Part shown: positions 25,824 through 34,442 of the stretch, in pieces | How positions within the stretch are numbered: the first letter of the stretch is position 1 | Layout: every line of letters starts with the position of its first letter | NCBI GenBank assembly: GCA_003170275.1 | Contig: PNAM01000078.1 | Location: 44,696-108,695, forward strand | Reading direction: 5' to 3' | Source of the DNA: Myxococcales bacterium | GTDB lineage: Bacteria; Myxococcota_A; Polyangia; Palsa-1104 | DNA length: 64,000 bases | The notes under the pieces: model-generated | What the model was told of the DNA's origin: nothing | Databases searched by the model: none | The model's input: the letters and a program-made list of their open reading frames with translations, nothing else | Program-made: the position numbers and the translations under genes

Positions 25824-26935
25824 TGCTCTATCACCTGCTCTATCCGCTCCACGCGCACGGCGGCCTGCACTGGCTCAACGTGATGCGCTACGTGTCGACG
25901 CGCATCATCCTGGCGACGCTCACCGCGCTGGCGATCAGCTTTTTGCTAGGACCGTGGTTCATCGATCGCCTCAAGGCCAAGCAGATCGGCGAGCAGATCC
26001 GTTCGGACGGTCCGCAGACCCACAAGAAGAAGGCCGGCACGCCGACCATGGGCGGCTCGCTGATCTTGTTCGCGCTGGCGATCCCGACGCTGATGTGGTG
26101 CGACCTGACCAATCGCTTCGTGTGGATGACGCTCGGCGTGACGATCGGCTACGGGGTGATCGGCTTCTTCGACGACTACCTGAAGCTGACGCGATCGAAG
26201 AAGGGACTGCCCGGCCGGCTCAAGATCGCCGCGCAGATCGTGATCGCGACCGCGGCGGTGATGTACCTGTTCTACTCGGACATGTACGACGTGGACATGC
26301 GGCTGCGCGTCGCGCTCCCGTTGGTCGACTTCTACAAGCATCCGATGTCGCTGTGGATGCCGGCGTATATGGCGCTCGCGGTGATCGTGATCGTCGGCGC
26401 GTCGAACGGCGTCAACATGACCGACGGGCTCGACGGGCTGGCAATCGGGCCGGTGATCATCAGCGCGGGCACCTTCCTCATCCTCGCCTACGGCGCAGGC
26501 ACGGTGATCAAGGGGTTCAACGTCGCCGAGTACCTGAAGATCCCGTACATCCATGGCTCGGGCGAGCTGGCCATCTTCTGCGGCTCGATGGCCGGCGCGG
26601 GCATCGGCTTCCTGTGGTTCAACACCTATCCCGCGGCGGTGTTCATGGGCGACGTGGGATCGCTCGCGCTCGGCGGCGCGCTCGGCACGCTCGCGGTGGT
26701 CACCAAGAACGAGTTCACGCTGGCGATCGTCGGCGGCGTGTTCGTGATGGAGACGCTGAGCGTGATGGTGCAGGTGGCGTCGTTCAAGCTCACCGGCAAG
26801 CGCGTGTTCAAGATGGCGCCCATCCATCACCACTTCGAGCTCAAGGGCTGGGCGGAGCCGAAGGTGATCGTGCGCTTCTGGATCATCTCGTTCATGCTCG
26901 CGTTGGTCGCGCTGGCCACGCTGAAAGTGCGCTAG
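25823..26935 (+). CDS. mraY: Phospho-MurNAc-pentapeptide transferase
   Basis: A 370-residue polytopic membrane enzyme that moves phospho-MurNAc-pentapeptide to undecaprenyl phosphate, forming lipid I. The signatures KKAGTPTMGG, FFDDYLK (catalytic Asp pair), SNGVNMTDGLDGLA and the cytoplasmic MAPIHHHFELKGW histidine motif are all present, together with about ten hydrophobic helices. The ATG overlaps the last base of the murF stop. MurD begins with a GTG two bases after its stop. Length and motif order match the family. Confidence 0.97.
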   Translation: MLYHLLYPLHAHGGLHWLNVMRYVSTRIILATLTALAISFLLGPWFIDRLKAKQIGEQIRSDGPQTHKKKAGTPTMGGSLILFALAIPTLMWCDLTNRFVWMTLGVTIGYGVIGFFDDYLKLTRSKKGLPGRLKIAAQIVIATAAVMYLFYSDMYDVDMRLRVALPLVDFYKHPMSLWMPAYMALAVIVIVGASNGVNMTDGLDGLAIGPVIISAGTFLILAYGAGTVIKGFNVAEYLKIPYIHGSGELAIFCGSMAGAGIGFLWFNTYPAAVFMGDVGSLALGGALGTLAVVTKNEFTLAIVGGVFVMETLSVMVQVASFKLTGKRVFKMAPIHHHFELKGWAEPKVIVRFWIISFMLALVALATLKVR

Positions 26936-26937
26936 CC

Positions 26938-28302
26938 GTGGACTACGACATCGTCGCCGGCGTCGGGCCGAACAAGGTGCTGGTGGTGGGCGCGGGCAAG
27001 AGCGGGCTGGCGGTGGCGCGGTTCTGCGCGTCGCGCGGCGCGCAGGTGACCATCAGCGACCAGCGCGGGCCGAACGAGCTGGGTTCGGCGATGCGCGATC
27101 ACGCGCTGCGCGGCGCGGCGTGGGAGCTCGGCGGGCACGTGCTCGAGACCTTCACCAGCGCCGATCTGATCGTGCTCTCGCCGGGCGTGCCGGAGCTCGA
27201 CGAGGTCAAGGCGGCGCGCGCCAGGGGGATCCACATCACCGGCGAGGTCGAGCTGGCCTCGCGGTTCATCCAGGCGCCGATCGTGGCGATCACCGGGACC
27301 AACGGAAAATCGACGGTCACTGCGCTGGCCGGCGAGATCGCGATGCACACCGGGCGACCGACCTTCGTCGGCGGCAACCTGGGCACGCCGCTCATCAGCT
27401 GCATCGGCACGCCGGCGGCGTCGGTGAAGGGGATCGTGGTGGTGGAGCTGTCGAGCTTTCAGCTGGAGACCTGCGAGACCTTGAAGCCGCTGGCGGCGGC
27501 GCTGCTCAACCTCACGCCCGATCATCTCGACCGCTACGAAGATCTGAACGCGTATGGCGCGGCCAAGCTGCGCATCGCGCTGCGCATGGGGAACGAAGCG
27601 CTGGTGGTCAACCGCGACGATCCGTTCTTCTACGAGGCGACGAAGGACCGCTGGAACAAATATTATTATTCGACCCGGCAGCGCGTCGATCGTGGCGGGT
27701 TCGTCGACGGCGCCGAGCTGGTGCTCGCGCTCGACGAGGGCGAGGAGCGCTATCCGACCGCCGAGATGAACCTGATCGGACGCCACAATCAAGGCAACGC
27801 GCTGGCGGCGCTGCTGCTGTTGCGCGCGAGCGGCCTGGCGACGCCCGCGCAGGCGCGCGCAGGCCTGAAGAAATTTCAACCGCTGCCGCATCGCATGCAG
27901 CTGGTCGGCGAGAAGCGCGGCGTGCGCTACTACGACGACTCGAAGGCCACCAATGTGGACTCGGTGGTGGCGGGGCTCGACGGGTTTCCCGTGCCGTTCG
28001 CGTTGATCGCGGGCGGGCGGCACAAGGGCGGCTCGTACGCGCCGTTGGCCGCCGCGTTGCGCGCCAATCCGTGCCGCGGCGTGGTGCTGATCGGCGAGGC
28101 CGCGGACAAGATCGCGCGCACGATCGCCGAGAACCCGCCGGCGGTGCGCGCGAAATCGATGGAAGACGCGATTGTCCAGGCGACCGCGATGGTGGGCGCC
28201 GGCGGCGCGGTGGTGCTCTCGCCGGCCTGCTCTTCGTACGACATGTTCGACAACTACGAGCATCGCGGCCGCGTGTTTCAAGCGGCGGTGGAGAGTCTAT
28301 GA
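26938..28302 (+). CDS. murD: UDP-MurNAc-L-alanine:D-glutamate ligase
   Basis: A 454-residue Mur ligase adding D-glutamate, the second residue of the stem peptide. The N-terminal Rossmann-like part has VVGAGKSGLAVARF; ITGTNGKSTVTALAG near residue 118 is the ATP loop; LSSFQLE and NLTPDHLDRY follow, and DDSKATNVDSV lies in the C-terminal domain. The GTG start is the first plausible codon after the mraY stop; the open frame continues upstream only because stops are rare at this GC content. The stop overlaps the ftsW ATG by four bases. D-glutamate is supplied by MurI, encoded at the far right of the window. Confidence 0.95.
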   Translation: MDYDIVAGVGPNKVLVVGAGKSGLAVARFCASRGAQVTISDQRGPNELGSAMRDHALRGAAWELGGHVLETFTSADLIVLSPGVPELDEVKAARARGIHITGEVELASRFIQAPIVAITGTNGKSTVTALAGEIAMHTGRPTFVGGNLGTPLISCIGTPAASVKGIVVVELSSFQLETCETLKPLAAALLNLTPDHLDRYEDLNAYGAAKLRIALRMGNEALVVNRDDPFFYEATKDRWNKYYYSTRQRVDRGGFVDGAELVLALDEGEERYPTAEMNLIGRHNQGNALAALLLLRASGLATPAQARAGLKKFQPLPHRMQLVGEKRGVRYYDDSKATNVDSVVAGLDGFPVPFALIAGGRHKGGSYAPLAAALRANPCRGVVLIGEAADKIARTIAENPPAVRAKSMEDAIVQATAMVGAGGAVVLSPACSSYDMFDNYEHRGRVFQAAVESL

Positions 28303-29576
28303 GCGCTGAGGCGACCGAACGCAGCGTGGTGGCGCTCAAGGAACCGATCTCGACGCCGGTGCCCGCGCCGGTCGCGACGCCGCAGCACGACGTGATCCTG
28401 TTCGCCACCGTGCTGGCGCTGGTCGCGTTCGGCGTGGTGATGGTCTACTCGGCGTCGGCGATCTACGCGACGCAGAAGTTCGGCTCGGCGACCTACTTCT
28501 TCCGGCGCGATCTCTTGTGGACCGGCATCGGCTTGTCGGCGATGTGGATCGCCGCGGTCACTGACTTCGGCGTCTATCGCAAATGGGCCTACCCGGTCTT
28601 GATCTCCGCGATCCTGATGCTGGTCGCGGTGCTGGTGGTGGGCGCGCGCATCAACGGCGCGCGGCGCTGGTTCCACTTCGGCGGCGTGTCGTTCCAGCCG
28701 GCCGAGCTCGCCAAGCTGGCGCTGGTGATCTATCTCGCGCAGTCGCTGGCCAAGAAGGCCGAGAAGGTGCGCTCGTTCACCGTCGGGTTCGTGCCGCACA
28801 TGATCGTGTGCGGGCTGATGATGGCGCTGTTGCTCAAGCAGCCCGATCTGGGCACCGCGGTGATCCTCGGCATGGCGACGCTGCTGCTGCTGTTCGTCGC
28901 GGGCGCCAAGATCAGCTACATCTTCATCGCGTTCCTCGTCGCTGCGCCGGTGATCTACCAGGCGATCGTCGGCACGCCCTGGCGGCTGCGGCGCATGCTC
29001 GCGTACCTCGATCCGTGGCAGTACCGCTACGACGTGGGCTATCAGATCACCGAATCGTTGATCTCGATCGGCTCGGGCGGCGCGACCGGGCTCGGGCTGG
29101 GCGACGGCAAGCAGAAGCTGTTCTTCCTGCCCGAGGCGCACACCGACTACATCATGGCGATCGTCGGCGAGGAGCTGGGCCTGATCGGGCTGTGCGCGGT
29201 GGCGGCGGTGTTCGCGGTGCTGGTGTGGCGCGGCGCGCGCGCGTCGCTCAAGGCGCGCGATGCGTTCGGCTGCTACCTGGGCTTCGGCATCACCGCCATG
29301 TTCGGTTTGCAGGCGGTGGTGAACCTGGGCGTGGTGCTCGGCGCGCTGCCGACCAAGGGGCTGCCGCTGCCATTCGTCTCGTTCGGCGGCTCGACGCTGG
29401 TGGTCGATCTATTCGCCATGGGGATCCTGCTCAACATCTCGCGCGCGGCGCCCGAGCCGCTGCCGCAGGCCAACGCGCAGAGCCGCTGGCCGCGCTTCTT
29501 CCTGTTCCAGAAAAAATCGAACCGGCGCAAGCCGGGCGGCGGCAAGCGCGTGACGATCGAGGCGCCGGTCCCGTGA
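28299..29576 (+). CDS. ftsW: Septal peptidoglycan polymerase FtsW
   Basis: A 425-residue SEDS-family glycosyltransferase that polymerises lipid II at the septum with FtsI. Ten or so membrane helices are visible; hallmark segments are VMVYSASAIYA, NGARRWFHFGGVSFQPAELAK in shortened form (FQPAELAKLA), KQPDLGTAVIL with the catalytic Asp region, and LPTKGLPLPFVSFGGS. The N-terminal 25 residues are a Pro/Thr-rich cytoplasmic extension and the C-terminus is Lys/Arg-rich (KKSNRRKPGGGKR). The ATG overlaps the murD stop; the murG GTG overlaps its own stop. Confidence 0.96.
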   Translation: MSAEATERSVVALKEPISTPVPAPVATPQHDVILFATVLALVAFGVVMVYSASAIYATQKFGSATYFFRRDLLWTGIGLSAMWIAAVTDFGVYRKWAYPVLISAILMLVAVLVVGARINGARRWFHFGGVSFQPAELAKLALVIYLAQSLAKKAEKVRSFTVGFVPHMIVCGLMMALLLKQPDLGTAVILGMATLLLLFVAGAKISYIFIAFLVAAPVIYQAIVGTPWRLRRMLAYLDPWQYRYDVGYQITESLISIGSGGATGLGLGDGKQKLFFLPEAHTDYIMAIVGEELGLIGLCAVAAVFAVLVWRGARASLKARDAFGCYLGFGITAMFGLQAVVNLGVVLGALPTKGLPLPFVSFGGSTLVVDLFAMGILLNISRAAPEPLPQANAQSRWPRFFLFQKKSNRRKPGGGKRVTIEAPVP

Positions 29577-30637
29577 AGGTGTTGATCGCCGGCGGTGGCA
29601 CGGGCGGGCATCTCTTTCCCGGCATCGCCGTCGCGGAGGAGCTGGTGGCGCGCGGGCACGAGGTGCGCTTCGCCGGCACGCGGCGCGGCATCGAGGCGCG
29701 CGTGTGCCCGAAGGAGGGCTGGGGCCTCGACTTCATCGACGTCGGCGGGCTCAAGGGCTCAGGGCCGCTGGGGATCCTCAAGGGCCTGTTTCGCATCCCG
29801 CGCGCGATGCTGCAGTCGTTCGCGATCTTGCGGCGCTATCAGCCCGACCTGGTGATCGGCGTGGGCGGCTACGCGTCGGGGCCGGTGGTGATGGCCGCGG
29901 TGCTGAGCGGGCGCACGACCGCGATCCTCGAGCAGAACTCGGTCCCGGGGATCACCAACCGCATCCTCGGCAAGCTGGTGCGCGCGGTGTTCGGCGCGTT
30001 CGATGCGGCGCGCAGCTATTTTCCTGCGGCGAAGTATCGGCTGGTCGGCAACCCGGTGCGCAAGAAGGTGCGGCAGAGCTTTGGCGACGGCCAGCCGTCG
30101 GCGACCTCGGGCGTGCTGGTGGTCGGCGGCTCGCAAGGCGCGCACGCGGTGAACGAGCTGGTGTGCGAGGCCATGAAGATCTTGCAGGGCGAAGGGCGCG
30201 CGCCGTCGCTGGTGCACCAGACCGGCGAGACCGATCGCGCGCCCATGCAAGCGCGCTACGACCAGGCCGGGCTGTCCGTCGAGGTCAAGGCGTTCATCGA
30301 CGACATGGCGGGCGCCTATCGCGCGGCCGCGCTGGCCATCACGCGCGCCGGCGCCTCGACGCTGGCCGAGCTGACCGCGCTCGGCGTGCCGTCGATCTTG
30401 ATCCCGTTTCCGCACGCCGCGGACGATCACCAGACGGTGAACGCGCGCGAGCTGGAGGAGAAGGGCGCGGCACGCGTGCTGGTACAGAACGACACCACGC
30501 CCGCCGAGCTGGCGCGCGTGATGGGCGAGCTGCTCGGCGACCGCATGGCGCGCGAGCGCATGGCGCAGGCGGCGCGCAGCCTGGGCAAGCCGATGGCCCA
30601 CGCGCACATCGTCGACGCGCTCGAGGGACTGCGGTAA
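29573..30637 (+). CDS. murG: Lipid II-forming GlcNAc transferase
   Basis: A 354-residue peripheral membrane glycosyltransferase (GT28) adding GlcNAc to lipid I to give lipid II. GGGTGGHLFPGIAVAEEL is the N-terminal glycine loop, GVGGYASGP and EQNSVPGITNR are acceptor-side motifs, VVGGSQGAHAVN and ITRAGASTLAEL with PFPHAADDHQ form the UDP-GlcNAc site. The GTG start overlaps the ftsW stop (GTGA). The murC ATG is two bases after its stop. Length is typical. Confidence 0.96.
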   Translation: MKVLIAGGGTGGHLFPGIAVAEELVARGHEVRFAGTRRGIEARVCPKEGWGLDFIDVGGLKGSGPLGILKGLFRIPRAMLQSFAILRRYQPDLVIGVGGYASGPVVMAAVLSGRTTAILEQNSVPGITNRILGKLVRAVFGAFDAARSYFPAAKYRLVGNPVRKKVRQSFGDGQPSATSGVLVVGGSQGAHAVNELVCEAMKILQGEGRAPSLVHQTGETDRAPMQARYDQAGLSVEVKAFIDDMAGAYRAAALAITRAGASTLAELTALGVPSILIPFPHAADDHQTVNARELEEKGAARVLVQNDTTPAELARVMGELLGDRMARERMAQAARSLGKPMAHAHIVDALEGLR

Positions 30638-30639
30638 GA

Positions 30640-32025
30640 ATGTCCCCGATGTTCCGCAAGCGCGATACGCACATCCATTTCGTCGGCATCGGCGGGATCG
30701 GCATGTCGGGCATCGCCGAGGTGCTGCTCACGCTCGGCTACCAGGTGTCGGGCACCGACCTCAAAGAATCCGACACGACCAAACGACTGGTGGAGCTCGG
30801 CGCGACGGTGCGTTATGGGCACGACGCCAAGCACCTCGGCAACGCCGACGTGGTGGTGATCTCGAGCGCGGTCAAGCCCTCGAACCCCGAGGTGGTCGAG
30901 GCGCGCGCGCGGCAGATCCCGGTGATCCCGCGCGCCGAGATGCTCGCCGAGTTGATGCGCATGAAGTACGGCATCGCCATCGCTGGCTCGCACGGCAAGA
31001 CCACCACCACCTCGCTGGTGGCGACCGTGCTACGCGCGGCCGGGCTCGATCCGACCGCGGTGATCGGCGGCAAGCTGCCGTCGCTGGGCTCGAACGCGCG
31101 GCTCGGCCAGGGCGAGTACCTGGTGGCCGAGGCGGACGAGTCGGACGGCTCGTTCATGAAGCTCACCCCGACGGTGGCGGTGGTGACCAACATCGATCCC
31201 GAGCACCTCGATCACTACGGCACGCTCGGCAAGCTCAAGCAGACCTTCGTCGACTTCATCAACAAGGTGCCGTTCTACGGGCTGGCGGTGCTGTGCGTGG
31301 ATCACGAGCACGTGCAGGAGATCTTGCCGCTGGTCGAGAAGCGCCACGTGACCTACGGGCTGTCCGCGCTCGCCGACGTGCGCGCGATCGAGCTGAGCTT
31401 CGACGGGTTGTGCTCACGCTTCACCGCGGTGGTGCGCGGCAAGGTGCTCGGGCCGGTCGAGGTGGCGATGCCCGGCAAGCACAACGTGCTCAACAGCCTG
31501 GCGGTGCTGGCGGTGTCCGATTTTCTCGGCATCGACTTCGACATCTACCGGCAGGCGCTGAAGAGCTTCTCCGGCGTGGGCCGGCGCTTCACCGTGCGCG
31601 GCGAAGCGGGCGGCGTGATGGTGGTCGACGACTACGGTCACCACCCGGCCGAGGTCGCGGCGACGCTGGCCGGCGCGCGCGCGGGCTTTCGCGAGCGGCG
31701 CATCGTCGCGGCGTTCCAGCCGCATCGCTACACGCGCACGCGCGATCTGATGCAAGAGTTCGCGCGCGCGTTCAACGAGGCGGATCTGGTCGCGGTGTGC
31801 GACATCTACGGCGCCGGCGAAGAGCCCATCGACGGCATCACCAGCGCGCGGCTGGTCGACGAGATGCGCGCCTGCGGCCACAAGGGAGCGCTGTACGTGC
31901 CCAAGCGCGCCGACGTGGCGGGCGTGCTGGCGCCGCGACTGGCGACCGGCGACATCTTCATCACCCTCGGCGCGGGCGACGTGTGGATGGTCGGCGAAGA
32001 CGTCTTGAAGGCGCGTCGTGCCTAA
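30640..32025 (+). CDS. murC: UDP-MurNAc:L-alanine ligase
   Basis: A 461-residue Mur ligase adding the first stem residue, L-alanine. The N-terminal HFVGIGGIGMSGIAEVL is the UDP-binding loop, IAGSHGKTTTTSLVA near residue 114 is the ATP loop, VAEADESDGSF is the MurC-specific acidic motif, and DDYGHHPAEVAATL is in the C-terminal domain. The ATG opens MSPMFRKRD; a second ATG three codons later is possible. Its 3' end overlaps the murB start by 8 bases. Secure. Confidence 0.96.
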   Translation: MSPMFRKRDTHIHFVGIGGIGMSGIAEVLLTLGYQVSGTDLKESDTTKRLVELGATVRYGHDAKHLGNADVVVISSAVKPSNPEVVEARARQIPVIPRAEMLAELMRMKYGIAIAGSHGKTTTTSLVATVLRAAGLDPTAVIGGKLPSLGSNARLGQGEYLVAEADESDGSFMKLTPTVAVVTNIDPEHLDHYGTLGKLKQTFVDFINKVPFYGLAVLCVDHEHVQEILPLVEKRHVTYGLSALADVRAIELSFDGLCSRFTAVVRGKVLGPVEVAMPGKHNVLNSLAVLAVSDFLGIDFDIYRQALKSFSGVGRRFTVRGEAGGVMVVDDYGHHPAEVAATLAGARAGFRERRIVAAFQPHRYTRTRDLMQEFARAFNEADLVAVCDIYGAGEEPIDGITSARLVDEMRACGHKGALYVPKRADVAGVLAPRLATGDIFITLGAGDVWMVGEDVLKARRA

Positions 32026-33007
32026 GCTGTCCGACGACGACCGGCGCGCGATCGTCGAAGCGGTCGGCGACCAGGCGGAGCTGCGGTTCGATGAATCGAT
32101 GGCGCGGCACACCACCTTGCGAATCGGCGGGCCGGTCGACGCGTGGGTGGCGCCGAACAGTTACGACGCGTTGTGCCGCTTGCGCAAGGCGTGTCACGCG
32201 CGCGGCATCGCCAACCGCGCGTTCGGCTCGGGATCGAACCTGTTGGTGCGCGACGGCGGCGTACGCGGCGTGGCGGTCGCGTTGCGCCACCTGGCGGCGG
32301 TGCGCTACGCGGATACCGTCGAGGACGAGCCGCTCGCGCTGGGCGAGAACGTCGATCAAAAAGGCAGCGTTCGCGCGCCAGACGGCAAGGATGTGTGGGT
32401 CGAAGGCGGCGCCGCCACCGGGCGGGTGCTGGCGTTCTCGACCATTCAGGAGCTCGGCGGAGTGGAGTTTCTCGGCGGCGTGCCCGGCACCGTCGGCGGC
32501 GGCATGATCATGAACGCCGGCACCTACCTCGGCGAGTTCAAGGACTGCACCGTGCGCGTGTTCTCCGTCGACGAGACGGGCCAGACGGTCGCGCGCTCGA
32601 ACGCGCAGTGCGGCTTCGGCTACCGCGCGTCCGCGATTCCGCCCGGCGAGATCGTCACGCACGCGCGCCTGCGACTTCGGCCGCGCCCGCGCGAGGAGAT
32701 CAACGCCGAGGTGCGCGCGCTGCGCGATCGCCGCAAGGCGCGCGAGCCGCACGGCGTGCCCAACGCGGGCTCGATCTTCAAGAACCCGCCCAACGAGTTC
32801 GCCGGCCGCTTGATCGAGGCGTGCGGCCTCAAGGGCCGGCAGGTGGGCGGCGCGCAGGTCTCGCCGGCGCACGCCAACTGGCTGGTGAACGCGGGCGGCG
32901 CGACGGCGGCCGACCTGCTCGCGCTGGTGGAGATCGTGCGCGCAGAAGTCGTACAACGCTTCGGGATCACGCTGGAGCTCGAGGTCAAAGTGGTGGGAGA
33001 GGACTGA
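32018..33007 (+). CDS. murB: UDP-N-acetylenolpyruvoylglucosamine reductase
   Basis: A 329-residue FAD enzyme reducing UDP-GlcNAc-enolpyruvate to UDP-MurNAc. HTTLRIGGPVDAW is the first FAD-binding segment, FGSGSNLLVRDGG the second, EFLGGVPGTVGGGMIMNAG the conserved FAD loop, FGYRAS the region of the catalytic Arg/Tyr, and PNAGSIFKNPP carries the catalytic serine. The end segment GAQVSPAHANWLVNAGGAT is standard. An insertion around residues 95-125 (EDEPLALGENVDQ) is longer than in typical MurB. The GTG start lies in the end of murC and the stop overlaps the ddl ATG. Confidence 0.95.
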   Translation: MPKLSDDDRRAIVEAVGDQAELRFDESMARHTTLRIGGPVDAWVAPNSYDALCRLRKACHARGIANRAFGSGSNLLVRDGGVRGVAVALRHLAAVRYADTVEDEPLALGENVDQKGSVRAPDGKDVWVEGGAATGRVLAFSTIQELGGVEFLGGVPGTVGGGMIMNAGTYLGEFKDCTVRVFSVDETGQTVARSNAQCGFGYRASAIPPGEIVTHARLRLRPRPREEINAEVRALRDRRKAREPHGVPNAGSIFKNPPNEFAGRLIEACGLKGRQVGGAQVSPAHANWLVNAGGATAADLLALVEIVRAEVVQRFGITLELEVKVVGED

Positions 33008-33921
33008 TGCGATTTTCCGGACAACGAGTCGGGGTGATCATGGGCGGCCCGTCGGCCGAGCGCGAGGTGTCGCTCAACTCGGGGCGCGGCATCTTGAACG
33101 CGCTCAAGCAGAAGGGCTACGACGCGGTGCCGATCGACTGGAAGGGCGGCGTCGACGATCTGGGGTCTCACGTGAGACGGGAAAAGATCGACGTCGCCTG
33201 GATCGCGCTGCACGGCACGTTCGGCGAGGACGGCTGCGTGCAGGGCCTGTTCGAGTGCTCCCAGGTGCCGTACACCGGCTCGGGCGTGCTCGCCTCCGCG
33301 CTGGCGATGGACAAGGTGGCCACGCGGCGCATCTTCGATCAAGAGTCGATCGAATCGCCGCGCTGGCGCCGCCATCACGGGCCGGCCGACGTGGCGCGCA
33401 TCGGCTTTCCGCTGGTGGTGAAGCCCTCGTCGGAGGGCTCGTCGGTGGGCGTCTCGATCGTCAAGGAGCAGGCGACGCTCGACGCCGCGCTCGACGCCGC
33501 GCGCAAGTGCCACGGCGTGGTGCTACTCGAGGAATACGTCAAGGGCCGCGAGATCAACGTGGGCGTGCTCGACGACGAAGCGCTCGGCGAGGTCGAGATC
33601 CGGCCGGCCACCGAGTTCTACGACTACGAGGCCAAGTACCTGCGCGACGACACGCAGTACCTGGTCCCGGCGCCGATCACCGACGAGGAACGGCGCACGC
33701 TGCACTCGCTCGCGGTGCGCGCGCACAAGGCGCTCGGCTGCGCGGGCGCCACGCGCGTCGACCTCATGCTCACCGAGGCCGGCCGCGCGGTGTGTCTGGA
33801 GATCAACACGCTGCCCGGCATGACCGACCACTCGCTGTTGCCCAAGATCGCCGCGCACCGCGGCATGGACTACGCCACGCTGGTCGAACGAATCCTCGAG
33901 ACCGCCGCACTGCACGCATAG
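33007..33921 (+). CDS. ddl: D-alanine-D-alanine ligase
   Basis: A 304-residue ATP-grasp enzyme making the D-Ala-D-Ala dipeptide used by MurF. MGGPSAEREVSLNSG is the first substrate motif, GEDGCVQGLFE follows, KPSSEGSSVGVS is the ATP-binding segment, and LEINTLPGMTDHSLLPK holds the magnesium ligands and the conserved end. The short length matches the DdlB type usually found in dcw clusters. The ATG overlaps the murB stop by one base. A third parS-like palindrome lies near the N-terminus. After ddl the cluster is interrupted by two unrelated genes. Confidence 0.95.
   Translation: MRFSGQRVGVIMGGPSAEREVSLNSGRGILNALKQKGYDAVPIDWKGGVDDLGSHVRREKIDVAWIALHGTFGEDGCVQGLFECSQVPYTGSGVLASALAMDKVATRRIFDQESIESPRWRRHHGPADVARIGFPLVVKPSSEGSSVGVSIVKEQATLDAALDAARKCHGVVLLEEYVKGREINVGVLDDEALGEVEIRPATEFYDYEAKYLRDDTQYLVPAPITDEERRTLHSLAVRAHKALGCAGATRVDLMLTEAGRAVCLEINTLPGMTDHSLLPKIAAHRGMDYATLVERILETAALHA
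33166..33177. promoter_or_regulatory. parS-like palindrome 3
   Basis: Third identical copy of TCTCACGTGAGA, inside ddl but in a different reading frame (read as S-H-V-R). Here the palindrome extends to 14 bp, GTCTCACGTGAGAC. Confidence 0.6.
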
Positions 33922-33938
33922 TCGGCTATCCTGGCGGC

Positions 33939-34442
33939 GTGCTCGGCAAACCCAAACGAGGCGTGCTCGCGCTGCTGATCCTCGGCGCGATCGGCTGCGG
34001 CCTGGGCGTGCTGATCGTGCAGTTCCGCGCGTGCTCGAGCGCGATCGCCGCCCGCAACATCGCCTACCAGGCCAGCACCGGCGTGCGCGCGCTCGGCACC
34101 GCGGCGCGCCAGATGCTGGCCGACGGCAAGATGCCGGCGACCGCCGAGTGGACGCCCAGGGGCCGCGCGTGCGATCAGCCGGGGCGCTACTTTCCCTTCG
34201 ACGCGAAACACTGGCAGATGCCGCCTTGGAGCGAGCTCGGCTTTTCGCCCAGCACCGACGGCGACGACGTGCCGGTCGACGGCATCTACTACCAGTTTCG
34301 CATCACCCGCCCCACGCCCGGCGAGGTGCTGGTCGAGGCGCGCGGCGATCTCGATTGCGACGGCACGTTCTCGCGCTTCGCCCAGACCGTGACCAAGGAT
34401 TCGACCTCGCCGCTGCTCACGCCTTCCGACGCGCGCGAGTGA
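33939..34442 (+). CDS. Pilin-like membrane-anchored protein
   Basis: A 167-residue protein starting with a short basic segment (LGKPKRG) and a hydrophobic helix (VLALLILGAIGCGLGVLIVQF), then an amphipathic helix and a C-terminal globular part with a paired-Cys segment and GDLDCDGTFSRFA. This outline resembles type II pseudopilins or major pilins, whose C-terminal strands include a similar DxDGD-type motif, but the usual prepilin peptidase site (G followed by F-T-L-I-E) is not clear. The GTG lies 17 bases after ddl, so it may be co-transcribed with the wall genes. Its last 26 bases overlap the opposing gene. Function not known. Confidence 0.6.
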   Translation: MLGKPKRGVLALLILGAIGCGLGVLIVQFRACSSAIAARNIAYQASTGVRALGTAARQMLADGKMPATAEWTPRGRACDQPGRYFPFDAKHWQMPPWSELGFSPSTDGDDVPVDGIYYQFRITRPTPGEVLVEARGDLDCDGTFSRFAQTVTKDSTSPLLTPSDARE

